Assembly: GCF_024582815.1 (NCBI RefSeq)
Contig: NZ_CP102099.1
Location: forward strand, 1,178,001-1,242,000
Source of the DNA: Acinetobacter colistiniresistens
Lineage (GTDB): Bacteria > Pseudomonadota > Gammaproteobacteria > Pseudomonadales > Moraxellaceae
Length of the DNA: 64,000 bases
Reading direction: 5' to 3'
Positions 1 through 8,325 of the stretch are shown piece after piece. Under the pieces are notes generated by a model, which saw nothing but the letters and a program-made list of their open reading frames with translations, made no database searches and was not told the origin of the DNA. Position numbers and translations under genes: made by a program. Each line of letters opens with the position of its first letter. Within the stretch, counting starts at the first letter, position 1.

Positions 1-1
1 A

Positions 2-337
2 GGCCGTACAAGCAGCCATCGTAAGGCGTTGTTCCAAAATTTAACAAATGCTTTAGTAGAGCACGAGTTAATTAAAACAACTTTGCCTAAAGCGAAAGAA
101 CTTCGCCGCGTTGCTGAGCCTTTAATCACTTTAGCTAAAAACGATACAGTAGCAAACCGTCGTTTAGCGTTTGCTCGTACTCGTTCTGCAGCAACTGTTG
201 GTAAATTATTTACCGTTCTTGGCCCTCGTTACAAAGAACGTAACGGCGGTTATCTTCGTGTTCTTAAAGCGGGCTTCCGTGCAGGTGATGCTGCACCGAT
301 GGCTTACGTTGAACTCGTTGACCGTGAAGTAAAATAA
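2..337 (+). CDS. rplQ: 50S ribosomal protein L17, 5'-truncated by window edge
   Basis: Large-subunit ribosomal protein L17. The reading frame is open from base 2 and reads [20 protein letters not shown], the conserved N-terminal stretch of L17. It continues through the [20 protein letters not shown] core to a TAA stop. About ten N-terminal residues lie before the window. The TTG at position 29 is an internal leucine, not a start. In bacteria rplQ normally closes the alpha operon after rpoA, and the strong terminator at 371-400 fits an operon end. Confidence 0.97.
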   Translation, partial: GRTSSHRKALFQNLTNALVEHELIKTTLPKAKELRRVAEPLITLAKNDTVANRRLAFARTRSAATVGKLFTVLGPRYKERNGGYLRVLKAGFRAGDAAPMAYVELVDREVK

Positions 338-370
338 TACTTCTACGTGTAGAACAGTCAGTTGTTCCAA

Positions 371-400
371 AAAAGACCGGTGTAATAACCGGTCTTTTTT
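371..400 (+). terminator. Rho-independent terminator after rplQ
   Basis: Stem AAAAGACCGGT pairs perfectly with ACCGGTCTTTT around a 6-nt loop and is followed by more T. It lies 33 bp after the rplQ stop. Confidence 0.9.
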
Positions 401-532
401 ATTGTCTGGTTTTCATCAGCATTTGAAATAGAAAACTTTTAAATCATAATTTGCTGATCAATTGTCATTCGTAGATCAGGCCGATGTGCTAAATTAAGCC
501 GTGTCACTATAAAAAATTAAATATAGATAAAT

Positions 533-1030
533 ATGTTCGATGTTGAAATTAAAATTCTAACTGTGAATGAGCTCAATGATTTTAGGGCGATTAGACTCTC
601 CGCTTTAGTGAACACCCCAGAAATGTTTGGTTCTACTTATGCCGTAGAAGTGCTGAAACCATTGACGTTTTTTGAAAGCTGCTTATCAAATTCAACTACC
701 TTTGGTGTTTATCACCACAATAGTATTATCGGTTTAGCAGCTTTGACACGAGAGCTTGGGGTAAAGCTTTGTCATAAAGCCTATTTATCCAGCGTATTTA
801 TTGAACCAGAATTTCAAAGACAAGGGATCGCCAGTCAATTACTGGATGCTGTCATTGAATATAGCAAAGACGATGTCGAACAAATTTTACTGAGTGTTGC
901 CGATGATAATCAGCCAGCCATTGATTTCTATCAGAAACGAGGCTTTCAAGTTTATGGTGTAGAATCAAAGGCATTGAAAAATAAGGCAGAATATACAGAT
1001 GAACTGTTAATGAAGCTTTTCTTGCGCTAG
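533..1030 (+). CDS. GNAT-family N-acetyltransferase
   Basis: A 165-residue single-domain GNAT protein that should transfer an acetyl group from acetyl-CoA to an amine; the substrate is unknown. The acetyl-CoA-binding motif A is visible as VFIEPEFQRQGIASQLL (about residues 87-103), with the Q/R-x-x-G-x-A pyrophosphate loop. The motif B region NQPAIDFYQKRGFQVYG follows at about 126-142 and is typical of small-molecule or peptide acetyltransferases. The ATG has only a weak ribosome-binding site. The gene stands alone between the rplQ terminator and the almA promoter region. Confidence 0.85.
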   Translation: MFDVEIKILTVNELNDFRAIRLSALVNTPEMFGSTYAVEVLKPLTFFESCLSNSTTFGVYHHNSIIGLAALTRELGVKLCHKAYLSSVFIEPEFQRQGIASQLLDAVIEYSKDDVEQILLSVADDNQPAIDFYQKRGFQVYGVESKALKNKAEYTDELLMKLFLR

Positions 1031-1219
1031 CATTTATTTGCAGCTGATGAGTTTTTGGATCTATTCTTTCAAATTGCTAACTTGTCCATCGCTACAAATT
1101 TCACCCTTTCATTCATCTCTTTGTTTAAAGAGATCCGATCAAAAAACTCAGGATTTTTTACCCATCAATTTCTTTAAAATGTCCCGAAGTGATATGAAAA
1201 AACCGATGAATGACCAAAC

Positions 1220-1239
1220 TTGACATTGCGTATTGTCAA
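1220..1239. promoter_or_regulatory. Inverted repeat, possible operator or -35 region upstream of almA
   Basis: TTGACA and TGTCAA form a perfect 6-bp inverted repeat separated by 8 bp, 45 bp upstream of the almA ATG. The left arm is also a perfect -35 hexamer, although a matching -10 at standard spacing is not clear. This arrangement suits a repressor-controlled promoter; the regulator is unknown. Confidence 0.4.
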
Positions 1240-1284
1240 ATTTGTGCTTTAATAAAGTCATGGTTTATACAGGGTATAAAAAAA

Positions 1285-2775
1285 ATGGAAAAGCAAGTCG
1301 ATGTATTAATTATTGGTGCAGGTATCTCTGGGATCGGGTTAGCTGTGCATCTGTCTAAGAACTGCCCACAACGTAAATTCGAAATCTTGGAACGTCGTGA
1401 TAGCTTTGGTGGAACTTGGGATTTATTCCGTTACCCTGGGATTCGCTCTGACTCGGATATGTCAACCTTTGGTTTTAATTTTAAACCATGGGCAAAAGAC
1501 AAAGTCTTGGCCAGTGGTGCGGAGATCAAGGGTTATTTAAGCGATGTGATCAGCGAAAATCAGTTAAAAGAGAAAATTCATTTTGGCCATCGTGTATTGT
1601 CTGCAAACTACGATTCAAGCAAGAAAAAATGGTCGGTTGAAATCGAAGACAGCAATAAGAAAAAGCAAATCTGGTCAGCAAATTTTGTGATGGGCTGTAC
1701 CGGTTATTATAACTATGATCAAGGCTATGCACCGAAATTCCCGAAACAAGAAGATTTCAAAGGTCAATTGATTCATCCACAACACTGGCCTGAGAATTTA
1801 GATTACACAGGTAAGAAAGTGGTGATCATTGGGAGTGGTGCTACTGCAATTACCCTTGTTCCTTCAATGGTGAAAGGTGGGGCAGGACATGTCACCATGT
1901 TACAGCGTTCGCCTTCGTATATTGCCACGATTCCTTCAATTGACTTTATTTATGAAAAAACCCGTAAATTTATGTCTGAAGAAACCGCGTATAAATTTAC
2001 CCGTGCACGTAATATCGGTATGCAACGAGGTATCTATGCCCTGGCACAGAAATATCCGAAAACTGTTCGTCGCTTACTGTTAAAAGGCATTGAATTGCAG
2101 TTGAAAGGTAAGGTGGATATGAAACACTTTACCCCGAGCTATAATCCATGGGATCAGCGTCTTTGTGTCGTACCAGATGGTGATTTATTCAAGGCATTAC
2201 GTGAAGGCCATGCTGATGTTGAAACAGATCAAATTGAAAAATTCACTACCAATGGCATCCAGTTAAAATCGGGGAAACACCTAGAGGCCGATATCATTAT
2301 TTCTGCAACAGGCTTGGAAATTCAGATTTTGGGTGGGATAAAAGGTACGATTGATGGCAAGCCAATGGACACCTCTCAACACATGCTCTATCAAGGTGTG
2401 ATGGTCAGTGATATACCCAATATGGCAATGATTATTGGCTATATCAATGCTTCTTGGACATTGAAAGTTGATATTGCAGCGGATTATATCTGTCGCTTGC
2501 TGAATCACATGGATAAAAATGGCTATGACGAAGTGATTGCTCATGCTGATCCGGCATTACGTGAACACGATACAATTATGGGCAAAATGTCTTCGGGCTA
2601 TATCGCACGTGCGGCCAATGTGATGCCGAAGCAAGGGAAAAAGGCACCGTGGAAAATTACCAATAACTATCTAGCCGACCGTAAAGAATTGAAAGATGCA
2701 TCATTCAGTGATGAAGTCTTACACTTCCATAAACGTGGTGAGCAAGTTGAGCGTAAACCAAAGTTAGTGTCATAA
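1285..2775 (+). CDS. almA: AlmA-like flavin-binding monooxygenase
   Basis: A 496-residue class B flavoprotein monooxygenase that uses FAD, NADPH and O2. The protein closely resembles Acinetobacter AlmA, which is implicated in degradation of very-long-chain alkanes. The FAD Rossmann motif GAGISGIG is near residue 11. The Baeyer-Villiger-type fingerprint F-x-G-x-x-x-H-x-x-x-W is present as FKGQLIHPQHW, and the NADPH motif GSGATA follows. I chose the ATG at 1285, which begins MEKQVDVLIIG directly before the FAD motif; a longer in-frame start at 1210 would add a tail lacking family resemblance and would run through the putative promoter. It is monocistronic, with its own terminator. The symbol rests on remembered similarity, and the substrate could be a ketone or other long-chain compound. 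Confidence 0.85.
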   Translation: MEKQVDVLIIGAGISGIGLAVHLSKNCPQRKFEILERRDSFGGTWDLFRYPGIRSDSDMSTFGFNFKPWAKDKVLASGAEIKGYLSDVISENQLKEKIHFGHRVLSANYDSSKKKWSVEIEDSNKKKQIWSANFVMGCTGYYNYDQGYAPKFPKQEDFKGQLIHPQHWPENLDYTGKKVVIIGSGATAITLVPSMVKGGAGHVTMLQRSPSYIATIPSIDFIYEKTRKFMSEETAYKFTRARNIGMQRGIYALAQKYPKTVRRLLLKGIELQLKGKVDMKHFTPSYNPWDQRLCVVPDGDLFKALREGHADVETDQIEKFTTNGIQLKSGKHLEADIIISATGLEIQILGGIKGTIDGKPMDTSQHMLYQGVMVSDIPNMAMIIGYINASWTLKVDIAADYICRLLNHMDKNGYDEVIAHADPALREHDTIMGKMSSGYIARAANVMPKQGKKAPWKITNNYLADRKELKDASFSDEVLHFHKRGEQVERKPKLVS

Positions 2776-2794
2776 CTCATTTATTTCGTTCATG

Positions 2795-2824
2795 AAAACC
2801 CTATGCACCTGCATAGGGTTTTTT
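2795..2824 (+). terminator. Rho-independent terminator after almA
   Basis: AAACCCTATGC pairs with GCATAGGGTTT around the loop ACCT and is followed by a T run, 20 bp past the stop codon. Confidence 0.9.
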
Positions 2825-2901
2825 ATTTGTAATGCGGCTTTAAATCTAGGCAATATCGCGTATATTGAGCAGATTAGAACATTTAGATTAGGGACAATTC
2901 A

Positions 2902-3402
2902 ATGAAGCACATCTTCATCTTGGGGACATTATTACTTAGTACACTCGCCTTTGCAGATGATCTAAAACAAAAACAAGTGATTGCACAAAAGTTGGTATCT
3001 GTAGATGGAACAGAGCAGGGCTTGCAAAATACCGATAAAATGATTGTCGAGCAAATTCGTATGCGTTTGCCGAAAGATTTACCTGAAAGCTTTTATACGG
3101 ACTTAAGCAAGAACCTGAATAGTGAACAGCGTAAGCAATTTATTGTACAGCGTTATGTCGAGAGTTTTAGCGAAAAGGAATTACAGGCGGCTTTGAATTT
3201 CTATCAGTCTGCTGAAGGCAAGGCTTGGGCAAAAAAGGCCAGTGATGTCGGTGCTGAAGTTGCACATTTCACCACTCAGAATGCCCGTACCGCATTAAAT
3301 ACCACCATGCAGCAATATATGGATAATCCTTCCATTAAGCAGCTCTCGGCACGCATGAATCCACAGTCAGCACAAGCCACAGAAAAGGCTGCTAAAAAAT
3401 AA
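2902..3402 (+). CDS. Exported DUF2059-family protein
   Basis: A 166-residue protein with a clear Sec signal peptide (MKHIFILGTLLLSTLAFA, cleavage after about residue 18). The mature part is helical. It contains the DUF2059 core, seen around YVESFSEKELQAALNFYQS (about residues 89-107) with the following GKAWAKK segment. The function of this family is not established; members are periplasmic or secreted. A second DUF2059 protein lies at 59116-59658 in this window. The start ATG follows an AGGGACA-like ribosome-binding site. Confidence 0.8.
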   Translation: MKHIFILGTLLLSTLAFADDLKQKQVIAQKLVSVDGTEQGLQNTDKMIVEQIRMRLPKDLPESFYTDLSKNLNSEQRKQFIVQRYVESFSEKELQAALNFYQSAEGKAWAKKASDVGAEVAHFTTQNARTALNTTMQQYMDNPSIKQLSARMNPQSAQATEKAAKK

Positions 3403-3407
3403 ATAAA

Positions 3408-3439
3408 AATGGGATCATGCATTCGGCGTGATCCCATTT
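3408..3439. terminator. Bidirectional terminator between convergent genes
   Basis: AAATGGGATCA and TGATCCCATTT form a perfect 11-bp stem between the DUF2059 gene (+) and the acyl-CoA dehydrogenase (-). Confidence 0.8.
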
Positions 3440-3461
3440 CGTATTCAATTGGATCGATTGA

Positions 3462-4634
3462 TTAGAGCGTACGTGAAATCAGTTCTTTCATGATTTCATT
3501 GGTACCTGCATAGATACGATTGGCACGATTATCGATATAAGCGCGAGCAATTGGATATTCCAGCATATAGCCATAACCACCATGTAGTTGTAAACAATCA
3601 TCCACGACTTTTGAGAACATATCTGATATCTTGTATTTGGCTGCGGCAGCGGCATCAACCCCCAAGCTTTCTTCAAGTTGTAGTTCCATACATCGATCCA
3701 GATAGGTACGGCAAAAATCAATTTCAGTACGTAATTCTGCCAGCTTAAAGCGAGTATTCTGGAAAGTACTAATCGCTTTGCCAAAGGCTTTACGATCTTT
3801 AGTGTATTGCACGGTATGCGCAAAGGCTGCTTCTGCACCTGCTTGGCAGATAATCGCGACCAGCATGCGCTCCCAAGCCAATTCTTTCATTAACATGATA
3901 AAGCCCATGCCTTCCATTCCCAACAAGTTTTCTTTCGGGACACGGACATTATCAAAGAACAATTCACAGGTATCTTGGCCTTTCATGCCGATTTTATTCA
4001 AAGGTTTGCCTTTGCTAAAGCCCGCACGATCTGCTTCCACAATCAGCAAAGATAAATTAGCTGAACCTTTTTCATTGTTGCCAGTCTTACAGACCACGAT
4101 TGCCATGTCACAGAGATAACCATTGGTAATAAAGATCTTTGAACCATTGATGACATATTCATCGCCATCCAGTACCGCAGTCGTCCGTACTGCTTGAAGG
4201 TCTGAACCTGTTCCAGGCTCAGTCATGGCAATGGCCGTGACTGCTTCACCAGTGGCCATCTTTGGTAACCAGTATTGCTTCTGTGTTTCATTACCAAAGT
4301 TGTTGATATAATTGGCAACAATGTCGGAATGCAAAGAGAAACCAGTACTGGAATCCATGGCATAGGCTTGTTCTTCAATCAGAATCATGCTGTAAAGGCG
4401 GTCGACTCCTGAACCACCATATTGTTCTGGCATGGTCGTACAAAGCAAGCCAAGTTCACCTGCCTTATTCCATAAGTCACGGTCCACATGTTGTTGCTTC
4501 TCATATTTCTCAATATTTGGAACTACTTCTTTTTCATAGAATTTGCGCACGGTCTCGCGGAAGGCTTCATGATCTGAAGTAAACAGTTTGCGTGGAAGCA
4601 TGTTTGGAACTGGACGAATAGCACCTGATTGCAT
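3462..4634 (-). CDS. Acyl-CoA dehydrogenase, LCAD/IVD-type active site
   Basis: A 390-residue FAD-dependent acyl-CoA dehydrogenase that would introduce the alpha-beta double bond in fatty acyl-CoA beta-oxidation. The signature AIAMTEPGTGSDLQ is at about residues 135-147, and QLHGGYGYMLEYPIARAYID forms the C-terminal signature. The usual catalytic Glu of short- and medium-chain enzymes (Y-E-G-T) is Ala here (IYAGTNEIMKELISR). Glu255 in ELAWERMLVA sits where long-chain and isovaleryl-CoA dehydrogenases carry their catalytic base, so the enzyme is probably active on long or branched acyl-CoA. It is divergent from sdhE. The start ATG has a TAGGGAA ribosome-binding site. Confidence 0.9.
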   Translation of the reverse strand: MQSGAIRPVPNMLPRKLFTSDHEAFRETVRKFYEKEVVPNIEKYEKQQHVDRDLWNKAGELGLLCTTMPEQYGGSGVDRLYSMILIEEQAYAMDSSTGFSLHSDIVANYINNFGNETQKQYWLPKMATGEAVTAIAMTEPGTGSDLQAVRTTAVLDGDEYVINGSKIFITNGYLCDMAIVVCKTGNNEKGSANLSLLIVEADRAGFSKGKPLNKIGMKGQDTCELFFDNVRVPKENLLGMEGMGFIMLMKELAWERMLVAIICQAGAEAAFAHTVQYTKDRKAFGKAISTFQNTRFKLAELRTEIDFCRTYLDRCMELQLEESLGVDAAAAAKYKISDMFSKVVDDCLQLHGGYGYMLEYPIARAYIDNRANRIYAGTNEIMKELISRTL

Positions 4635-4821
4635 TTGTTATTTTTCCCTAGTGTGTTGGATTTAAATCATCATGATCACCATACAAGAAATCGAAAATAC
4701 TGAACAATGTGATCAATGCTCAATTTGATTGATGTATTTGGTCACTTGAGAAAAATCTCTAAGAACTTCATTGGCGAGATCAGGTACACTATGGAAAAAT
4801 TGTTACATTGCGGAGCCCATC

Positions 4822-5079
4822 ATGTCTGATGAAATGACACTGGAAGAGCGTAAGGTCGTGTATCGTGCACGTCGTGGTTTAAAAGAAATTGATGTGTATT
4901 TTGACCCGTATGTTAAAAACTACTATTTAACTGCCGATACGGCTGAAAAAGCCTTATTTGCAGAGCTTGTCGATCAAGAAGACCCTGATTTATTGGACTG
5001 GTTTATGGAAGTTGGGGAACCACCTCGTACAGAATTAAAAGACTTTATTCTCAAACTCAAACATTATGTACATGGCTAA
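4822..5079 (+). CDS. sdhE: Succinate dehydrogenase flavinylation factor SdhE
   Basis: An 85-residue SdhE/Sdh5 (DUF339, YgfY) protein that promotes covalent attachment of FAD to the SdhA flavoprotein. The family motif R-G-x-x-E is seen as RGLKE at residues 18-22, and DLLDWFMEVGEPP is typical of the C-terminal half. The start at 4822 was chosen because CGGAG precedes it and MSDEMTLEERKV matches the family N-terminus; an upstream in-frame start would add 17 unrelated residues. It overlaps the next gene by 14 bp, the same sdhE-ygfX order found in Enterobacteria. Confidence 0.92.
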   Translation: MSDEMTLEERKVVYRARRGLKEIDVYFDPYVKNYYLTADTAEKALFAELVDQEDPDLLDWFMEVGEPPRTELKDFILKLKHYVHG

Positions 5080-5461
5080 GCATGTTTTTGAGTTGCAATA
5101 CAGCAGGTTTGCGTTTGTGTTGCAACTCTTGCTGTTAATCTTTCTCCTGAGTTTACTCTATGCGTTAGTCAGCATTGGATGGTGGCTACTTAGTCTTCTA
5201 GGAATGACGATTTCTTGGTTTGTTTTTTTGAGACAGCCTCAGATCAGACGGTTTGAATACTTGGATCATCAGGACTGTTCATTCGAATTTTCGGATCCGA
5301 CATTGAAAATTCAGCGTCGACAGATTGTTAAAATATTGGATCATCAACTCTATATTGCGCTCTATTTTTCTCATAAAAAGCATAAACCTTGCATCGTTTG
5401 GTGGGATCAATTGTCATACGCACAATGGAAAAAGTTAAAAATACGAGCAAAACTCAGCTGA
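5066..5461 (+). CDS. YgfX-like two-helix membrane protein
   Basis: A 131-residue protein with two closely spaced transmembrane segments (about residues 15-52) followed by a soluble C-terminal domain. The position directly downstream of and overlapping sdhE, and the architecture (short N-terminus, hairpin of two helices, basic cytoplasmic tail), match the YgfX/CptA group. That group has been described as an inner-membrane partner of SdhE or a toxin-like protein in E. coli. Sequence identity cannot be judged here, so the assignment rests mainly on context. A second ATG two codons downstream is an equally possible start. Confidence 0.6.
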   Translation: MYMAKHVFELQYSRFAFVLQLLLLIFLLSLLYALVSIGWWLLSLLGMTISWFVFLRQPQIRRFEYLDHQDCSFEFSDPTLKIQRRQIVKILDHQLYIALYFSHKKHKPCIVWWDQLSYAQWKKLKIRAKLS

Positions 5462-5583
5462 TTGTTTGACAATTATACAACTGTGCATAATTTAAAATAA
5501 TATAAATTTCAAAGCCTTAAATTGTTTTTTTGCTATTTTGATTAAATTGTTAGATTAAATACTCTAAAAATCATAAAAGTAAT

Positions 5584-5598
5584 GATTGTCAGACAATC
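5584..5598. promoter_or_regulatory. Perfect 15-bp palindrome upstream of the small-protein pair
   Basis: GATTGTC-A-GACAATC is a perfect 7-1-7 inverted repeat in the 205-bp gap before the gene at 5667. It nests with a second short repeat (TCAGA-CAA-TCTGA). A related repeat, ATTGT-TTG-ACAAT, lies at 5461-5473. The size and symmetry suit a dimeric repressor operator; the regulator is unknown. Confidence 0.4.
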
Positions 5599-5666
5599 TG
5601 ACCATCAAGCCCGATTTATTTTCGTTAAAGTACAAATACCAACGTAAAGGGTGGTGGAGGTTCTAA

Positions 5667-5876
5667 ATGGAAATTCCAACATGGTCGTTTCTGGTGATCG
5701 CAATTATTTTTGCGATTGTAGTAGGAAGAGCAGGAACTTTACTCAGGGAATATCTTGAATCACGTCAATCGCAACATGTTGCAGTGATCAAGAGAAAGAG
5801 ATTGAAAGTGTCGTCAATATATCACTCTCCCGTGAATATCGATGATGAACGCCAATCTAGTATCTATCAAAAATAG
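5667..5876 (+). CDS. Small single-pass membrane protein, copy 1
   Basis: A 69-residue protein whose N-terminal 33 residues form one transmembrane helix (WSFLVIAIIFAIVVGRAG) and a short charged segment. A Lys/Arg-rich, probably cytoplasmic tail follows. The ATG is preceded by a strong GGAGG. The helix and the following VVGRAGTLL motif recur almost unchanged in the gene at 5900, so the two are tandem paralogues, with the second lacking the tail. No known family is recognised. The pair is probably one transcript ending at the terminator at 6036-6074. Confidence 0.7.
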   Translation: MEIPTWSFLVIAIIFAIVVGRAGTLLREYLESRQSQHVAVIKRKRLKVSSIYHSPVNIDDERQSSIYQK

Positions 5877-5899
5877 ATACACAAGTGTAGGAGGTCTCT

Positions 5900-6001
5900 A
5901 TGGAGATTTCAATGTGGATGTTTCTAGTAATTGCAATCGTTATGGCGATCGTAGTAGGAAGAGCTGGGACATTACTCAAGGATTATTTTCAAAAAAACTA
6001 A
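5900..6001 (+). CDS. Very small single-pass membrane protein, copy 2
   Basis: A 33-residue ORF, MEISMWMFLVIAIVMAIVVG followed by RAGTLLKDYFQKN, with an excellent AGGAGG ribosome-binding site 5-6 bp before the ATG. It is nearly identical to the first 33 residues of the protein at 5667 (shared MEI, FLVIAI, AIVVGRAGTLL). Conservation at the protein level with a good ribosome-binding site argues it is a real microprotein, too short for most gene finders. Its function is unknown. A role beside a membrane complex or in stress response is only a guess from size and topology. Confidence 0.7.
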   Translation: MEISMWMFLVIAIVMAIVVGRAGTLLKDYFQKN

Positions 6002-6035
6002 AATATAAAGAGTTTCACGATTTTACCAGTTAATA

Positions 6036-6074
6036 AGTAGCATGTGCTGAACCGTCGCAATGCTACTTTTTTTT
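6036..6074 (+). terminator. Terminator after the small membrane proteins
   Basis: AGTAGCAT pairs with ATGCTACT across a 16-nt loop and is followed by a run of eight T. Confidence 0.7.
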
Positions 6075-6235
6075 GCCTGAAATTTCTGTTGATGTGCCCA
6101 ATTGTCAATTCTTTCGTCTGTGAATTGTGTCAAAATGTCCAAGTTAAAATTAGAGCAATTACTCTTTAATTCAAGTTTTGCATCTGATAATGTACAGCTA
6201 AAAGGAAAAAACAAATTATTAGAGGGACAGGAAGT

Positions 6236-7351
6236 ATGTCTAAACTCCATAAAATTGGACAAGGTGTGGCGGTTACCGTTTTGGCAACATCAATGCTATC
6301 AGGATGTTCATATGTGATTAAAACGGGCGCCAATGTGGCACTTGGTTTTGGTGAGAAACATATTGTTCCACCGATTTTGGCAATGGATGATGCTGAAATG
6401 GTGTGTAATTCAGGTAATGCCTTAACTCCAGCGGTGATGTCAACCAAAGATATGGGGGCTGATCCAACCCGTATGGCTGTTTTACTTTATACGGCATCGG
6501 GTGTTTGTGCGGAAAATCAGGCCCTGGAAGCAGAGTTGCGCTATTTACGTGCATCCAAATCAGGTCAGGTTTCTGAGGCACAAGATGCGCGTATTGAACA
6601 AAAACGTTGGGCTGCGATTGCGGCAGAGCGGCAATATGCGGGTTATCAGTTATTTGCCAACCGTTGGGAAACTAAATACAAATATAAACTAGGTGACTCA
6701 TGTCCAACCATGCGCAATGATCTTGATCAAACCGTGTATTTACTTGGAATGGTGAGTGGCTTGCAAGCTATGACCAATGATATTAACTCGGGTGGTGCAG
6801 TTAACGTGCCTAAAGATATTGCCGGAATTGTTGAACGTGGTATGACCTGCTTGGACAACGAAAAATTCTGGGGCGCGCCAATGGCGACCCGTGCAGTGAT
6901 CTGGACTTTATTGCCAGGAGCGGGTGATGGTAAGCCTGAACCTTATGCAACCATGAAACAATCGATGCAAATTGGCGAGAAAAAAGGGGTACGTCTGGCA
7001 CATGCTTTATATGCTGTTGCAGCCCAGGCGAGCGGTGATGATGCCAAGTTACGCGATGCATTCCGTTCTTATGCGAAGGCGACAAGTGATGATAAGCCTG
7101 CTAATCCACAGTTCCGTTTAATTGATAGAATGGCGGGTCTAATGGTGCGTGGTATTGCAGATCGTTACTGGACTGAGCATACCGGTGTTAGAGCGGGTGA
7201 TGAAGGCTTAACTACTTTCTGGGATGATAAACAAGAAAGTTCGGCAGAATTAGACTCGCTGTTTGATGGTGGTGAGGGGGCTCCTGCGCAAGATCAAGTC
7301 GCTCCAGTACAAGATCAAGCCGCACCAGCACAAGAAACACCAGCTGAGTAA
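6236..7351 (+). CDS. TatT-like TRAP-transporter-associated lipoprotein
   Basis: A 371-residue lipoprotein with signal peptide and lipobox LSGC (acylated Cys24). The mature part is all-helical. The segment after the lipid anchor (IKTGANVALGFG, then AMDDAEMV) resembles the TAtT family (TRAP transporter T component). TatT proteins are TPR-like trimeric lipoproteins that bind periplasmic TRAP substrate-binding proteins. The C-terminus is a low-complexity Ala/Pro/Gln tail (about residues 345-371) with a repeated AP-x-Q-D-Q pattern. The fused TRAP permease downstream at 8991 supports the call, but no DctP/TatP-type binding protein is in the window. The ATG follows AGAGGGACAGG. Confidence 0.65.
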   Translation: MSKLHKIGQGVAVTVLATSMLSGCSYVIKTGANVALGFGEKHIVPPILAMDDAEMVCNSGNALTPAVMSTKDMGADPTRMAVLLYTASGVCAENQALEAELRYLRASKSGQVSEAQDARIEQKRWAAIAAERQYAGYQLFANRWETKYKYKLGDSCPTMRNDLDQTVYLLGMVSGLQAMTNDINSGGAVNVPKDIAGIVERGMTCLDNEKFWGAPMATRAVIWTLLPGAGDGKPEPYATMKQSMQIGEKKGVRLAHALYAVAAQASGDDAKLRDAFRSYAKATSDDKPANPQFRLIDRMAGLMVRGIADRYWTEHTGVRAGDEGLTTFWDDKQESSAELDSLFDGGEGAPAQDQVAPVQDQAAPAQETPAE

Positions 7352-7361
7352 CCTGAATTAA

Positions 7362-7410
7362 ACGACCTTTTATAGGTGAAGCATCTAAACTTATAGAAGG
7401 TCGGTTTTTT
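7362..7410 (+). terminator. Terminator after the TatT-like gene
   Basis: An imperfect long stem with a CGACCTT / AAGGTCG base and a T6 tail lies just before the rhombosortase ribosome-binding site. Confidence 0.65.
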
Positions 7411-7427
7411 CAAAAGGTGAGCGATAA

Positions 7428-7988
7428 ATGAAAGATCAAATATGGATAAGCAAAATCATTTTGATCGCGATATGTATTTCCATATCGGCTTGTCTGCAAG
7501 TTTTTTCTGATCATTTTATTTATTGGCGACCCATCTTGCTTGACGAATTTTGGCGCATCTGGACTGCACACTGGGTACATGTCGGTTGGATTCATTTTCT
7601 GCTCAATATGATGGCCTTTGCTTGTTTGCCTTTTATTTTTCCGCATGTGCGCAATTGGCATCTAGGTGCATTATTGTTGATTTTGCCACCATTCATTAGT
7701 CTGATTTTTTATTTTTATTTACCTTATGTTGATGCTTATGCTGGACTTTCTGGAGTCTTGCATGGTCTCTATACCGCAGTCGGTGTAGTGTATTTGCAAT
7801 ATAAGAATGAACGAAAATTTGCAATCTTGGTGCTGGCATTAATTGCTGCCAAACTCATTTGGGAAAATACCTTTGGACAAACAGGGACAGCACAGTTGAT
7901 CGGGAGTCCTGTGCTGACCGAAGCACATTTGATTGGCGCAATTGGTGGTCTGCTCTGTGGTATGGCTTATTTATTGATAAAAATATAA
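7428..7988 (+). CDS. Rhombosortase (rhomboid-type intramembrane protease)
   Basis: A 186-residue six-helix rhomboid-fold serine protease of the rhombosortase group, which processes GlyGly-CTERM proteins destined for surface display or type II secretion. Diagnostic features are the WRIWTAHWVHVGWIHFLLN segment (residues 42-60), the nucleophile Ser108 in GLSGVLHG, and the catalytic His167 in EAHLIGAIGG. Its length suits the family. It is preceded by AAAGGTGAG and lies between the TatT-like gene and the TRAP genes. No protein with a GlyGly-CTERM tail is encoded in this window, so its substrates are elsewhere. Confidence 0.88.
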   Translation: MKDQIWISKIILIAICISISACLQVFSDHFIYWRPILLDEFWRIWTAHWVHVGWIHFLLNMMAFACLPFIFPHVRNWHLGALLLILPPFISLIFYFYLPYVDAYAGLSGVLHGLYTAVGVVYLQYKNERKFAILVLALIAAKLIWENTFGQTGTAQLIGSPVLTEAHLIGAIGGLLCGMAYLLIKI

Positions 7989-8106
7989 AAATGAGAATGT
8001 AATAATCATTTGATAAATAAACTTAATAATATTTCAGTGGGTGTATAGAGGGATTGGTTATAAAGAGAATAAATCTATTCTCTATTGACCATGTACATTG
8101 AAAACT

Positions 8107-8325
8107 CAGCATCTTCGGAGGGATGTTGATCACAATAAACTGGAATAGATATGCAAGATGATGAACAGAAAAAATCTGGGTTAGGTCTATTAAGTAATAT
8201 TTGGACCGAGTGGATATCAACTTTTATTTTCCTTTTTTTATTGCTTATTCGCTGGATTATTGGTATTGGAGAGATGATCCATGGCCAGTTATTACGGAAG
8301 GGGGAGCTTCTATATGGTGATTATT
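8107..8325 (+). repeat. Diverged duplicate of the TRAP permease 5' region
   Basis: This segment matches 8945-9165 in order, including about 40 bp upstream of the ATG (CATCTTCGG, GATGTTGAT, ACAATAAA, TGGAATAGA) and the first 57 codons. It marks a tandem duplication older than the decay of this copy. Confidence 0.85.

Noticed and set aside
1038..1223. 61-codon plus-strand frame between the GNAT gene and almA
   Set aside because: No ribosome-binding site, no recognisable composition, and it overlaps the almA promoter repeat.
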